Part shown: piece after piece, positions 1 to 7,624 of the stretch
How the letters are laid out: every line of letters begins with the position of its first letter
Numbering within the stretch: position 1 is the first letter of the stretch
Assembly: GCA_006515795.1 (NCBI GenBank)
Contig: VFMC01000014.1
Span: forward strand, 1-35,171
Direction of reading: 5' to 3'
DNA length: 35,171 nucleotides
Source of the DNA: Acidimicrobiaceae bacterium
Lineage (GTDB): Bacteria > Actinomycetota > Acidimicrobiia > Acidimicrobiales > Ilumatobacteraceae
Notes under the pieces: generated by a model
Databases searched by the model: none
The model's input: the letters and a program-made list of their open reading frames with translations, nothing else
Told to the model about the DNA's origin: nothing
Made by a program: the position numbers and the translations under genes

Positions 1-380
1 CTCAGCGGTCCGTCGGGGAGCTCGAACTGTGGTACCACGAGGGTGAGCGAGTCGTCGCGGGTCGAGAGGTTGTCGGTGCAGGCGTCGCCCGGGAACGCTT
101 CGAGCACCACGGGGTGGAGTCGCTGCAGGGCGAAGTCGATGTTGCCTGTGGTGATGCTGTCGGAGAGAGCCGCGAAGAACTGCTCCGGAGTCTCGGCCTC
201 GGGTGCCTCTGCCGGAGGCGGGGCGTCGGGGTCGACCGCCATCGGCGAGGTGAACACGCCGAGCACCGGTGCCGCGAGTTGGCTCACGGACGTTCCGTCG
301 GATCCGAGCGTGAGCACGTAGCTCAGCGGTCCGTCGGGGAGCTCGAACTGTGGTACCACGAGGGTGAGCGAGTCGTCGCG
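1..380. repeat. Exact 59-bp direct repeat, copies 1-59 and 322-380
   Basis: Bases 1-59 and 322-380 are identical, and base 60 (g) and base 381 (t) differ. The period is 321 bp, a multiple of three, so both copies are read in the same frame of the minus-strand gene. The first copy sits exactly at the window edge, so its true length to the left is unknown. Confidence 0.95.
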
Positions 381-2132
381 TCGATATGTCGGCCCTCCGG
401 CGGCGGCGAAGCTGACCTCGACGCTGCGGTCGTCCGGTTCGAGACCCAGCGGCGCGGCAAGAGCCATCGACACCGCCACGAATCCACCGGCGTCCAGCGC
501 GGGGTCACCCCGCGGGCAGATCGTGAGACCGACCTGGCCGGGCCCGCACGGGAAGATCGTGTTGGCGAACAGCGGCGTGTGACGGAACGCATCGAGGTCG
601 GCTGCAGGTTGGCCGTTGGACCCGAGCGGGTTGATGTACCCCGCGCCATGAGCGACCAGGCTCGGGTCGCCGCTGGCGGCAGCGAACACCCAGTAGCGCG
701 CGTTCACGCTGCAGGCGTCGTTCATGCGCTGGGTGAGCGCCACGTCGTCGGGAGCGAAGTACCAGAAGCACCCCGGCTCGTCGGCCCCGTTCGCCAAGGC
801 GCCTGCCGGGGTGTTCGCCATCGTGTTCAGCACCGTGCCTGCCGCAACGAACGAAGCGGTAGATGGCAGCGTGAAGTCGTCGAAGTCGTCGGCCGACACT
901 TGAACCTCGTCGCCGGTCACGGTGTAGCTACCGTCGTCGCCCCACAGCGACGCTGGTAGCTCGGTGATCCCGCCGTTCGGGTGGATGAGGACCACTGATT
1001 CCACGTTGCAGGGACCGAACTGTCGCAGCGGGTGGTTCACGATCGTGGTCACGAACGGCGTGCCGGGCACCAGCCCCGCGGATCGGCCGGTGTGGCGGAA
1101 CGCACCGCAAGTGCTCACGAGCTCGATCGTGGAGCCGGGCGCGAAGCCGCCGGCGAAGATGAACGGGAACCCTGCCTGAGAAGGGCCGGCCTGCTGGGTG
1201 ACGGCATCGGGCACCGAGCCGTTGTGGGTGATGACCACGTCTCCGCCCATGCCCACGAACGGCACCCCACCTTGGAAGCAGGGGAGGACCGCTGGCTCGC
1301 AGGCTCGCCAGAAGTCGGCTGGGGGGAACTGACTCGGACCCGCCGATGCGCCGAATTCGGCGCAGACCGACTTCTCAGCTGAGGAATCCAGGGTGGTCCC
1401 GGGACCGGCAGCCGTTGGGGGCACAGGAACCACCGGACTGGGCGCCGCGGTTGTGGTGACGATCAAGTTCGGTGGCGCAGACACCGAGGTCGACGTATCA
1501 CCGCCATCTCGAAGCGCGAAGTAGGCCGCGGCGGAACCCCCGATCAGCAGCACGAACGTGGCGATGATGCCGATGAGGCAGCCGTTGCCATCCGGCTTTG
1601 GTTCCGTCGGCGTCGTCGTCGTCGGCGTCGGCGTCGTCGGCGTCGGGGCCGTTGGCGATGTGGCCGGTGGCGATGTGGCCGGTGGCGATGTGGCCGGTGC
1701 CGACGTCGAGGGGATCGCGGCGCCGATCACCCGCTTGGTGAGGCGCACCTTGCCGTTCAGGACCTCGAGGCCGGCGAGCTCCTTGCCGTTCGACTTCAAG
1801 GTGTCGTTGAACCGCTTCACCCAGTTGTCGATGCCGCTCTTCATTCCCCCCATCGTGGGGATGTTGGTGGTATCGACGGCGAGCTGGCCGGCGGTAACGC
1901 TCACCGGCAAGGTCAGCGACACGAACCCCCAACCGACCTTGACCTCGGCGCTGTTGGTTCCGGTCGAGGCCGCTTCCGCGGTCGGCGCCATCGCCTCAGG
2001 CACACCCGGCGGGCGGGGCAGCCACCCGACCTGGGCGAGGTCGAGCTCGGCCACCAACCGGGTGCACGCAATGAAGTCCTTGACCTCTTGCGGAGCGTTG
2101 TCGGGCAACTTCGGAGGCTTGGGTTTCCCCAC
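1..2132 (-). CDS. Membrane-anchored secreted protein, C-terminus cut by window edge
   Basis: The minus-strand frame is open from an upstream stop at 2214-2216 to the window edge, about 710 codons, with clean codon use. I do not recognise the family. In order it has an N-terminal domain of about 130 residues with no signal peptide, a Pro/Thr-rich linker with ATSPP repeats, one membrane helix (GCLIGIIATFVLLIGG, near 1540-1590), a second Pro/Thr-rich stretch, and a long extracellular part with many paired cysteines (GCFWYF, NDAC, FPCGPG, ICPRG). No ATG lies near the 5' end. GTG at 2132 (GKPKPPKLPD follows) is my choice, and GTG at 2180 or 2183 is possible. The likely topology is N-terminus in, large C-terminal part outside. 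A 20-residue segment (RDDSLTLVVPQF...) occurs twice, 107 residues apart, in an exactly repeated DNA stretch. The function is unknown. Confidence 0.7.
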   Translation of the reverse strand, partial: MGKPKPPKLPDNAPQEVKDFIACTRLVAELDLAQVGWLPRPPGVPEAMAPTAEAASTGTNSAEVKVGWGFVSLTLPVSVTAGQLAVDTTNIPTMGGMKSGIDNWVKRFNDTLKSNGKELAGLEVLNGKVRLTKRVIGAAIPSTSAPATSPPATSPPATSPTAPTPTTPTPTTTTPTEPKPDGNGCLIGIIATFVLLIGGSAAAYFALRDGGDTSTSVSAPPNLIVTTTAAPSPVVPVPPTAAGPGTTLDSSAEKSVCAEFGASAGPSQFPPADFWRACEPAVLPCFQGGVPFVGMGGDVVITHNGSVPDAVTQQAGPSQAGFPFIFAGGFAPGSTIELVSTCGAFRHTGRSAGLVPGTPFVTTIVNHPLRQFGPCNVESVVLIHPNGGITELPASLWGDDGSYTVTGDEVQVSADDFDDFTLPSTASFVAAGTVLNTMANTPAGALANGADEPGCFWYFAPDDVALTQRMNDACSVNARYWVFAAASGDPSLVAHGAGYINPLGSNGQPAADLDAFRHTPLFANTIFPCGPGQVGLTICPRGDPALDAGGFVAVSMALAAPLGLEPDDRSVEVSFAAAGGPTYRRDDSLTLVVPQFELPDGPLSYVLTLGSDGTSVSQLAAPVLGVFTSPMAVDPDAPPPAEAPEAETPEQFFAALSDSITTGNIDFALQRLHPVVLEAFPGDACTDNLSTRDDSLTLVVPQFELPDGPL
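1657..1701. repeat. 15-bp tandem repeat, three units
   Basis: Three consecutive units of gatgtggccggtggc (the last with one change) encode ATSPP repeats on the minus strand. They lie in the Pro/Thr-rich linker before the membrane helix. Such linker repeats vary easily in copy number. Confidence 0.85.
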
Positions 2133-2213
2133 CCCCGCAAGCGTAAGCGAACTGGGCGAGCACCGGGGTCGACTGCACACCACGGCGAGGGCTGCGAGAA
2201 GGTGATGGTTGCC

Positions 2214-3701
2214 CTACCGGTGACCCGGGCCAGGGCAGGTGCCCTCGGCGCGCTCGCGTACGGCGCGGACCAAACCCGGAAACACGAAGCGATGGAAAGG
2301 CCGCACCGCGTACCAGTAGAGATAGCCGATGATGCCTCGCGGCTCGAACAGCGCCGTCTGCTCGAGGAGCGCGCCCCCGGCGTCGGGTAGCACCTCGAAC
2401 TGCAGCCAAGCCCGCCCGGGCAGCTTCATCTCGGCTCGAAGCCGTAGTAGGTGCGGAGCCTCGATCACCTCGACGCGCCAGAAGTCGAGTGGATCACCGG
2501 CGCGCAGTTCCCGCGGGTGGCGCCTGCCGCGCCGCATGCCCACTCCCCCAAGAGCCCGGTCGAGAAGCCCCCGCAGCTGCCAGAGCGCATTGCCGGCGGG
2601 CCACCCGTCGTCGCCACCGAGCTCGCAGACGACGTCGAACACGCGCTCCGGCGAGGACTCGACGCGACTGCGGTGCCGCTCGAGCAGCATGCCCTCATGG
2701 GCCGAGAGCTGGCGACCCTCGGGCTGGCCGCGGCTCAGGCTGGCCAGGCTCGACGCCCAGGTGGTCTCCACGTCGTCGGTGCCGAGACGTGCCATGGCAC
2801 GCTCAACGGCTTCGTCGTAGCCCATCGGTCGCACCGCGAACTCGCCCAGCGCACGGTCGTCACGGACCACGACCTCCGTCTGCAAGCTCTGGATCAAGGG
2901 ATGGGCGATCCGGTAGGGAATCGGGGTGACGAGATCGACGAATCGACTGCTCAGCGAAGGCCGAGGAACCGGAAGCGCGACGATGATGCGCCGCAAACCT
3001 CGAACCCGGGCGTAGTGGAGGATCATCTCGCGGTAGCTCAGGACGTCGCGTCCGCCGATCTCGTAGATGCCGCGTACGTCGTCGTCGTCGAGAGTCCTGA
3101 GGAGGTAGTCGAGGACGTCTCGCACGCTGATCGGCTGGCAACGGGTGTCGATCCATCGAGGGGTCACCATCAGCGGGAGGCGCTCGGTGAGATGGCGGAT
3201 CATCTCGAAGCTCGCCGAGCCCGAACCCACGATGACGGCAGCGCGGAACTCGACCACCGGCACACCTCCCTCCGTCAGGGCGCGCCCCACCTCGTGGCGG
3301 GAGACCAGGTGCCGGCTGTGCACCTCCTCGGGACGACCGAGCCCGCCGAGGTACACGATCCGGCGGACACCGGCTTCGCCTGCCGCTCGGGCGAAGGCCT
3401 CGGCGATCATCCGGTCGCGCTCGCGAAAGGCATCACCCTCAGCCATCGAATGAACGAGGTAGTAGGCGACGTCGATTCCCTCGAGTGCCGCCGGGAGCAC
3501 CGAGTCATCGGCGAGATCGCCAGGCACGATCTCGACGCCGGGCCAATCGCGCCCGGCGACACGGTCAGGGTCGCGCACCACGCAACGGACGTGATGCCCT
3601 CGCGCGAGCAGGCGTGGCACCAGCCGTCCCCCGATGTAACCCGTCGCACCGGTGACGAGCACGCGCACCGGATGCGCCGAAAGCTCCACCTGCAAGTCCA
3701 T
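2214..3701 (-). CDS. SDR-family NAD(P)-binding protein with C-terminal DUF2867
   Basis: The protein has two domains. The N-terminal half is an extended-type SDR/NmrA-like Rossmann domain, with VLVTGATGYIGGRLV at about residues 13-27 binding the dinucleotide, and NmrA-like YLVHSM and RIVYLGGLG segments. The C-terminal half, from about LERHRSRVE, matches the DUF2867 region of this family (GGVGMRRGRR, DPLDFWRVE, GRAWLQFEV, LYWYAVRPFH). The length of 495 residues is normal for the fusion and no lesion is seen. ATG 3701 puts the Rossmann motif close to the N-terminus. An in-frame start at 3797 would add an unusual 32-residue tail. The substrate is not known, and a role in quinone, lipid or nucleotide-sugar redox chemistry would be a guess. 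The stop at 2214 lies about 80 nt before the next minus-strand gene. A 243-nt gap separates it from the divergent methyltransferase gene. Confidence 0.85.
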   Translation of the reverse strand: MDLQVELSAHPVRVLVTGATGYIGGRLVPRLLARGHHVRCVVRDPDRVAGRDWPGVEIVPGDLADDSVLPAALEGIDVAYYLVHSMAEGDAFRERDRMIAEAFARAAGEAGVRRIVYLGGLGRPEEVHSRHLVSRHEVGRALTEGGVPVVEFRAAVIVGSGSASFEMIRHLTERLPLMVTPRWIDTRCQPISVRDVLDYLLRTLDDDDVRGIYEIGGRDVLSYREMILHYARVRGLRRIIVALPVPRPSLSSRFVDLVTPIPYRIAHPLIQSLQTEVVVRDDRALGEFAVRPMGYDEAVERAMARLGTDDVETTWASSLASLSRGQPEGRQLSAHEGMLLERHRSRVESSPERVFDVVCELGGDDGWPAGNALWQLRGLLDRALGGVGMRRGRRHPRELRAGDPLDFWRVEVIEAPHLLRLRAEMKLPGRAWLQFEVLPDAGGALLEQTALFEPRGIIGYLYWYAVRPFHRFVFPGLVRAVRERAEGTCPGPGHR

Positions 3702-3944
3702 GCCTGACGGCAGCACAACCACCGGGCCTCCCAGTCCCCATTGCGTGGCACGGCGCGGCCCGCGCACCAGAGGCCATGGTCCCGAACACCACGCCACCAG
3801 CCGGCAGGCACCGACACCGTCGCCGCCCCGCCCCGCTCCTCAGCCTCCCGGACGAACGCGCCGCTCGCCTGGTCACGGGTTCCCCAGGGCGGAGCACGGG
3901 AGAGACCTGAAACCCACTTGCGGCAGCTCGGGCAGGCGGATCAG

Positions 3945-4688
3945 ATGCATGTGGTGAAGGACTACAGGCCAGCGCAGAGCTTCGGCGAGGACGTCGCCGC
4001 CACCTACGACGACGAGAACGTCCGCGGCGACGAGGACGCAACCGTTGCTTTCCTGGAACGGCTGGCCGGCGGTGGCACGGTGCTCGAGTTGGCCATCGGC
4101 ACCGGCCGCATCGGACTGCCGCTCGCAGCCCGTGGTCTGCGCGTCGACGGGATCGAGATCTCGCCGGCGATGGCAGCACGGCTGCGGGCCAAACCGGGCG
4201 GCGACCAGATCCAGGTGACCATCGGCGACTTCGCCGACGTCTCCGTGCCCGGCACGTACCGGCTGATCTTCGTGGTCTACAACACGTTCTTCAACCTGCT
4301 GACCCAGGACGACCAGGTGCGCTGCTTCGAGAACGTGGCAGCCCACCTCGGCGAAGACGGCTCGTTCGTCATCGAAGCCTTCGTCCCCAGCTTCTTGTAC
4401 CGACTGCGCAACGATCAGTACGTCGATGCCGAAGCGATCGAGGTCGGCGAGGTCAGGCTCGACGTCGGGCGCCACGACCCCGTCGCGCAGCTCCTCGACG
4501 AGAGCCACGTCTCGCTTTCGAATGCCGGGGTTCGCGTGTTCCCGATCGTGTCCAGGTACGCCTGGCCGACCGAGCTCGATCTGATGGCGCGCATCGCCGG
4601 CCTCCGACTGGTGGATCGTTGGGCCGGCTGGATGGACCAACCCTTCACCTCCACCAGCAAGCGCCATGTCTCCGTCTACCGACGGTGA
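3945..4688 (+). CDS. Class I SAM-dependent methyltransferase
   Basis: This is a 247-residue protein with the class I motif I (VLELAIGTGRIGLPLA, about residues 48-63), followed by the acidic end of strand beta-2 (VDGIEIS) and a motif II-like IFVVYNTFFNLLTQDDQ. The C-terminal half (HDPVAQ, RYAWPTELDLMARIAGL, GRHVSVY-like KRHVSVYRR) fits the small-molecule methyltransferases common in actinobacteria. ATG 3945 is chosen because the family starts shortly before the YDD segment. The open frame extends upstream only through low-quality sequence. The gene is divergent from the SDR gene and followed 45 nt later by a toxin-antitoxin operon, with which it has no obvious link. The substrate cannot be deduced. 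Confidence 0.85.
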   Translation: MHVVKDYRPAQSFGEDVAATYDDENVRGDEDATVAFLERLAGGGTVLELAIGTGRIGLPLAARGLRVDGIEISPAMAARLRAKPGGDQIQVTIGDFADVSVPGTYRLIFVVYNTFFNLLTQDDQVRCFENVAAHLGEDGSFVIEAFVPSFLYRLRNDQYVDAEAIEVGEVRLDVGRHDPVAQLLDESHVSLSNAGVRVFPIVSRYAWPTELDLMARIAGLRLVDRWAGWMDQPFTSTSKRHVSVYRR

Positions 4689-4715
4689 TTGATCATCGGC
4701 CCTGTTCCCAGCACT

Positions 4716-4739
4716 GACCATATGTGATACCATATGGTC
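4716..4739. promoter_or_regulatory. Inverted repeat over the mazE-like start, probable autoregulatory operator
   Basis: GACCATAT (4716-4723) and ATATGGTC (4732-4739) form a perfect 8-bp inverted repeat around an 8-nt spacer. ACCATATG also occurs twice as a direct repeat. The right arm covers the start codon at 4734. Ribbon-helix-helix antitoxins usually bind such sites to repress their own operon, so this is the likely operator. The assignment is inferred from position and symmetry. Confidence 0.6.
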
Positions 4740-4985
4740 GTGGCGCGACGTGAGGTACTGGTCCAACTTGACGACGATCTGGTGGATCGACTCGATTCGC
4801 TTGCTTCTGCCCTCGGCACGAACCGATCCGAATTGCTGCGTCGTGGCGCGCAAGCAGTGCTCGAGGCGGAGCAACTCGCCACAGCAGATCGGGAGTTGCA
4901 GATCGCGTACCGTCGCCAACCCGCCGATCCTGCGCTGGTCCGGTCGGCACGACGACTCGCCGCCGAGACCGCGCCGGCGTGGTAG
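4734..4985 (+). CDS. Ribbon-helix-helix antitoxin, MazE-like
   Basis: The protein has 83 residues. The N-terminus (EVLVQLDDDLVDRLDSLASALGTNRSELLRRGAQ is the pattern, residues 7-40) is a canonical ribbon-helix-helix fold: a beta strand with alternating residues, then two helices split by a G-T-N-R-S turn. The acidic and basic C-terminal tail should wrap the toxin. It overlaps the mazF-like gene by 7 nt, so the two are translationally coupled. The inverted repeat at 4716-4739 overlaps its start, suggesting autorepression. GTG at 4740 is an alternative start three codons in. The role as a labile antitoxin follows from family and context. Confidence 0.85.
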   Translation: MVVARREVLVQLDDDLVDRLDSLASALGTNRSELLRRGAQAVLEAEQLATADRELQIAYRRQPADPALVRSARRLAAETAPAW

Positions 4986-5302
4986 CACGCAACGACATCT
5001 TCTGGGCCGACCTCGGCCCGCCGGCCGGGCGGCGCCCGGTGTGTGTGTTGACGCGTGATGCGGCTATTGCGGTGCTCACGGCCGTCACCTGCGCGCCGAT
5101 CACGCGCACCATCCGTGGCATCCGTTCGGAGGTCGAACTCGGCCCGGAACATGGCCTGCCCGACTCCTGCGTCATCACTTGCGACAACGTGATCACGATC
5201 CCTATCGACGCCCTCGACGACAAACCCGTCGGCCACCTCGACGATGCCGCCCGAGCAGCGCTCGATGAGGCGTTGCGCTACGCCCTTGACATCGCCTACT
5301 GA
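4979..5302 (+). CDS. MazF/PemK-type mRNA interferase toxin
   Basis: This 107-residue protein has the normal MazF length. The N-terminal RNDIFWADLGPPAGRRPVCVLTRD is the PemK/MazF SH3-like barrel signature, followed by VTCAPITRTIRGIRSEVEL and VITCDNVITIPIDAL, all family landmarks. Members cleave single-stranded mRNA at short specific sequences to arrest translation. The GTG start at 4979 overlaps the end of the antitoxin gene (GTGGTAG). The C-terminal helix (LDDAARAALDEALRYALDI) is intact, so the module looks functional. It ends 17 nt before the convergent remains of a second toxin gene. Confidence 0.9.
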   Translation: MVARNDIFWADLGPPAGRRPVCVLTRDAAIAVLTAVTCAPITRTIRGIRSEVELGPEHGLPDSCVITCDNVITIPIDALDDKPVGHLDDAARAALDEALRYALDIAY

Positions 5303-5318
5303 CCGGCGCTCGTGCCTA

Positions 5319-5564
5319 TCAACGTAGAAGCGCGCCGAACGCTCGCACATCTACGACGACATCACCATCGTCGGTGACCCGCGGAGGTTCGACACCCTCG
5401 AGCGCTGCGTGGATCGAAACCATCTGACCGCCGACGATCGCCCAGCGATCCACCGGCACTCGCGTGGCGAGTTGCGCGATCGCCTCCCACGTCGACGCAC
5501 CGGCCGCAGTGAGCGGCCCGATCCGAGCGACTGGCAGTTCGTCGAACGAATGGGTGTTGCTCAC
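5319..5564 (-). pseudogene. Truncated nucleotidyltransferase (AbiEii-like) toxin
   Basis: The 81-codon frame starts at GTG 5564. It contains WAIVGGQMVSIHAALEG followed by PPRVTDDGDVVVDVRAF, which fits the start of a DNA-polymerase-beta-like nucleotidyltransferase fold (GG-x-x-x-hydrophobic, then the D-x-D-hydrophobic metal motif, here DGDVVVD). Members are usually two to three times longer, so the C-terminal part is missing. The stop at 5319-5321 lies 17 nt from the end of the mazF-like gene, so the missing part was probably lost when the island was rearranged. The start overlaps the stop of the upstream frame by 4 nt (GTGA), the coupling usual for a toxin-antitoxin pair. The assignment is from motifs only. 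Confidence 0.45.
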
Positions 5565-5869
5565 GCTCGGGCTCGCAATGCCTCGGATGCGGAACGGTCG
5601 TCGCGATCGTCGACCATGTCGACCATGCAAACGACCATCGGCGCGTGATGGCCGTGTTCGAACAGCCAGGCATCATCTGGCGCAACCCTGACGATCAGGT
5701 TCGGTTCGGCGCTGTCACGCAGCCGATGGTCCTCGACCAGGGAACCGAAGTCGGACCGGCGCGATGAACACACCGATCGGCATCTCGGCGATCGTCGGGG
5801 GTTCCGTGCAAGCTTGAGGCGCGCGGCGACCGTGTCAGTGGCCATGGATCTTCCGGCACGCGGCCACAA
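5561..5869 (-). pseudogene. Putative partner (antitoxin) of the nucleotidyltransferase, N-terminus doubtful
   Basis: This minus-strand frame ends in TGA 5561-5563, overlapping the next start by 4 nt. Its C-terminal half (LVEDHRLRDSAEPNLIVRVAPDD, then AWLFEHG and MVDMVDDRDDRSA) reads like the C-terminal domain of the regulators encoded just upstream of AbiEii-like nucleotidyltransferases. The first 35-40 residues are Arg/Ser-rich with poor codon use and show no helix-turn-helix, so the N-terminal part is probably lost or out of frame. Function is inferred from position. Confidence 0.35.
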
Positions 5870-6006
5870 ATGCGGCGCAGGCTGGAACTAGCAGTGAGCG
5901 CACACGCACACTTCGCTCACCACCGTGAGCGCTGTCATCACCCGACTCCCGGAACGATGCGCTGAATGACCGCCCGACATCGCCGATCACTTCGTTCGGC
6001 CGGACG

Positions 6007-6285
6007 TCAGATGGTTCGGTAGACGTCGCCGCGGCGGTCGACGCGGAGCACTGTCACTGTTCGTTTGCCCTCGTCGATCCGATACAGGATGCGGTAGCTC
6101 CCTCGGCGTGCGCTGTGGATGCCAGCGAGTTCCTTGCGCAGCTCTCGACCTACGCGACGGGGGTTCTCGATCAGCGATCCGGTGATGAAGTCGATGACGG
6201 CAGCGCTGACCGCCTCGGGGAGAGTCTCGGCGATCGCACGCGCCGCAGGGCGGGCAACAACGAGCTCGTAGCCGGCTTCGGTCAT
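6007..6285 (-). CDS. RelE/ParE-family toxin
   Basis: The 92-residue protein has the compact RelE pattern: an N-terminal YELVVARPAARAIAETLPE, the basic helix, RRVGRELRKELAGIHSARRGSYRILYRID, and a C-terminal strand VTVLRVDRRGDVYR. The Arg/Tyr/Arg cluster (RGSYRILYRI and DVYR) corresponds to the catalytic surface of ribosome-dependent RelE endonucleases. The start ATG at 6285 overlaps the antitoxin stop by 4 nt (ATGA), so the two are coupled. Length and motifs are complete and the pair looks intact. Confidence 0.9.
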   Translation of the reverse strand: MTEAGYELVVARPAARAIAETLPEAVSAAVIDFITGSLIENPRRVGRELRKELAGIHSARRGSYRILYRIDEGKRTVTVLRVDRRGDVYRTI

Positions 6286-6560
6286 CGGGTGGGTGGTGCG
6301 CGCAATGATCGGACGGCCTCAACGCCTCGGACCACGTCGCCAGCGGCGACAGCGGCTTCGGCCTCGACGAGTTCCTTGATCGCGTCGTGGTCGCCGAGCA
6401 GCTCGAGGGTCTCTTCGAGGCTGTCGAGGTCATCCGGGCTGATCAGAACGGCGGCGGGTCGACCATTGCGGGTGACAACGATGCGTTCGTGCTCCCGGTC
6501 AACGCGGTCAACGAATTCGGAGAATCGGTCCTTCACGTTCCGCAACGAATCGGTCGTCAT
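6282..6560 (-). CDS. Phd/YefM-family antitoxin
   Basis: The protein has 92 residues from ATG 6560. MTTDSLRNVKDRFSEFVDRV followed by ERIVVTRNGRPAAVLISPDDL is the Phd/YefM signature (DNA-binding N-terminal domain with the T-R-N-G-x-P-A-A-V turn). The acidic C-terminal part (EETLELLGDHDAIKELVEAEA) binds the toxin. The frame extends 12 codons further up, but ATG 6560 fits the family. A -10-like CACAAT lies 7 nt upstream, compatible with a leaderless message. Together with the RelE gene it forms a standard type II module. Confidence 0.88.
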   Translation of the reverse strand: MTTDSLRNVKDRFSEFVDRVDREHERIVVTRNGRPAAVLISPDDLDSLEETLELLGDHDAIKELVEAEAAVAAGDVVRGVEAVRSLRAPPTR

Positions 6561-6714
6561 GGTCACGATTGTGCCACGCATAGGAGTCGGTGGCAACCCG
6601 CCCGGAAGTCACGGACGACGACTGACCGCAGGGCCCGAGAACGGCGAACCCGAGCACGATTAGTACAAGCTGCCGAACGCCGCCAACCATGATCCGTGAC
6701 CAGGTGGATGTGAG

Positions 6715-6972
6715 CGGGCAGTCACCGTTCCAGAGCTCAGCGTTGTCGCCCTCGTCGGCGCGTCGGGGTCCGGCAAGTCGACGTTCGCTGCCCACCACTT
6801 CCTGCCCACGGAAGTGATCTCCGCCGACTTCTGTCGCAAGCTGTTCAGAGACGACGAGAACGATCAGAGAGGTCGTCAAGCCCGTCGACGTCGTCGTGCC
6901 GTTCAAGCGCAGCATCGCGCAGCCCGGCATTAGGTGCCGCGGCCCCGAGTACCTGCGCACTATCTACGGCGT
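6715..6972 (+). pseudogene. Gutted polynucleotide kinase-phosphatase (Pnkp): only both ends remain
   Basis: Frame 1 (from about 6718) reads VTVPELSVVALVGASGSGKS and continues TFAAHHFLPTEVISADFCR and DDENDQ. This is the N-terminal kinase P-loop and the following segment of bacterial Pnkp. At about 6871 the frame changes and reads EVVKPVDVVVPFKRSIAQPG then RCRGPEYLRTIYG, which matches the C-terminal ligase domain of the same protein (VVKP motif and CRG-EYLR-IYG). The middle of the protein, normally over 700 residues, is absent, and no start codon precedes the first fragment. Pnkp repairs RNA ends together with Hen1. The gene is dead here. The recognition is from memory of the family and could be tested by protein search. 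Confidence 0.7.
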
Positions 6973-7104
6973 CGCAGTTGCAGTGACGCGGCGGCTTCCC
7001 ACGGGTTGACGAAGCGGTGGATGCGTTCGAGCTCGATCGCGTGGGCGGTGGGGCACAGCTCGGCGAACATGCCGCCGCGGCCGACGCCAGCAAACGAAAT
7101 CCGC
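6963..7104 (-). pseudogene. Fragment of a MobF-type relaxase/helicase
   Basis: The minus strand encodes SFAGVGRGGMFAEL, AIELERIHRFVNPWEAAASL and QLR in one frame with good codon use. This is the stretch after the helicase Walker B in TrwC/TraA-like conjugative relaxases (GD-x-x-Q-L-x-x-V-x-x-GG-x-F, then E-L-x-x-x-x-RF-x-x-x-WE-x-A-A-L). Only about 47 residues survive. It abuts the end of the Pnkp fragment directly, marking a recombination junction. It suggests that a conjugative plasmid or integrative element once lay here. Confidence 0.5.
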
Positions 7105-7263
7105 GCCAGTGAGTTGTGCGAACGGACCTGTTGCTGCTTGCACCGCAAGCAGCGCTCAGCCGTCGCAGGTGGTAGGAGACGGGATCCAGTTGCAAACCGG
7201 CTTGCGAATCGCGGACCACTGGCGCAGACTGGTCTTGCCTCGGGTGAGTACCCGTGGAAGTGG

Positions 7264-7298
7264 ACCCGGTTGCCTGCCCGTAGGTAGGGGAACCGGGT
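7264..7298. repeat. Hairpin repeat, copy 1
   Basis: ACCCGGTT pairs with AACCGGGT around an inner imperfect stem (CC-GG, one bulged G, TGCC with GGTA). It shares the flank GAAGTGG and most of its sequence with copy 2 at 7590-7624, 326 bp downstream in the same orientation. Changes between the copies preserve pairing. Confidence 0.7.
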
Positions 7299-7589
7299 TC
7301 TGCGCGTCAGGGCTCGATTGTCGAGATGCCCGCAACGATCGGGCTCACGACCTCTTCGAGGCGTCGCGCATTTTCAGCTTGCCAACGTCGCGCGCATCTC
7401 CGTGATTCTCTGAGCCAACGCGTGACTCGGAGGAACGGGATGGACCGACGCCGTCCCGTGCCCTACCATCTGCCGCGCAGGGTTCGTCCCGCGTACGAGG
7501 GATAGCGAGCCGTGCCCGGCTTGGCGATGTCGATTTGTTCGACGTCACCGATGTCCGGAACCGCCTCCGGCAAGCGCTTGAGGAAGTGG

Positions 7590-7624
7590 GCCCGGTTGCC
7601 TGCCGGATGGCAGGGGAGCCGGGC
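7590..7624. repeat. Hairpin repeat, copy 2
   Basis: GCCCGGTT pairs with AGCCGGGC (one T-G wobble), then CC-GG, a bulged G and a perfect TGCC/GGCA stem with a 4-nt loop GGAT. The outer A-T pair of copy 1 is G-C here, a compensating change. The site lies about 80 nt beyond the stop of the acyl-CoA dehydrogenase gene and could also act as its terminator, although no U-run follows. Confidence 0.7.

Noticed and set aside
114..959. Long plus-strand open frame of 281 codons
   Set aside because: It is antisense to the well-coded minus-strand frame at 1-2132 and gives Arg/His/Val-rich sequence with no family features, typical of a shadow in high-GC DNA.
3702..3944. Small gene between the SDR and methyltransferase genes
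   Set aside because: Frames across this stretch are Arg/Pro/Ser-rich with poor codon pattern and no start that fits. It is more likely an untranslated divergent promoter region.
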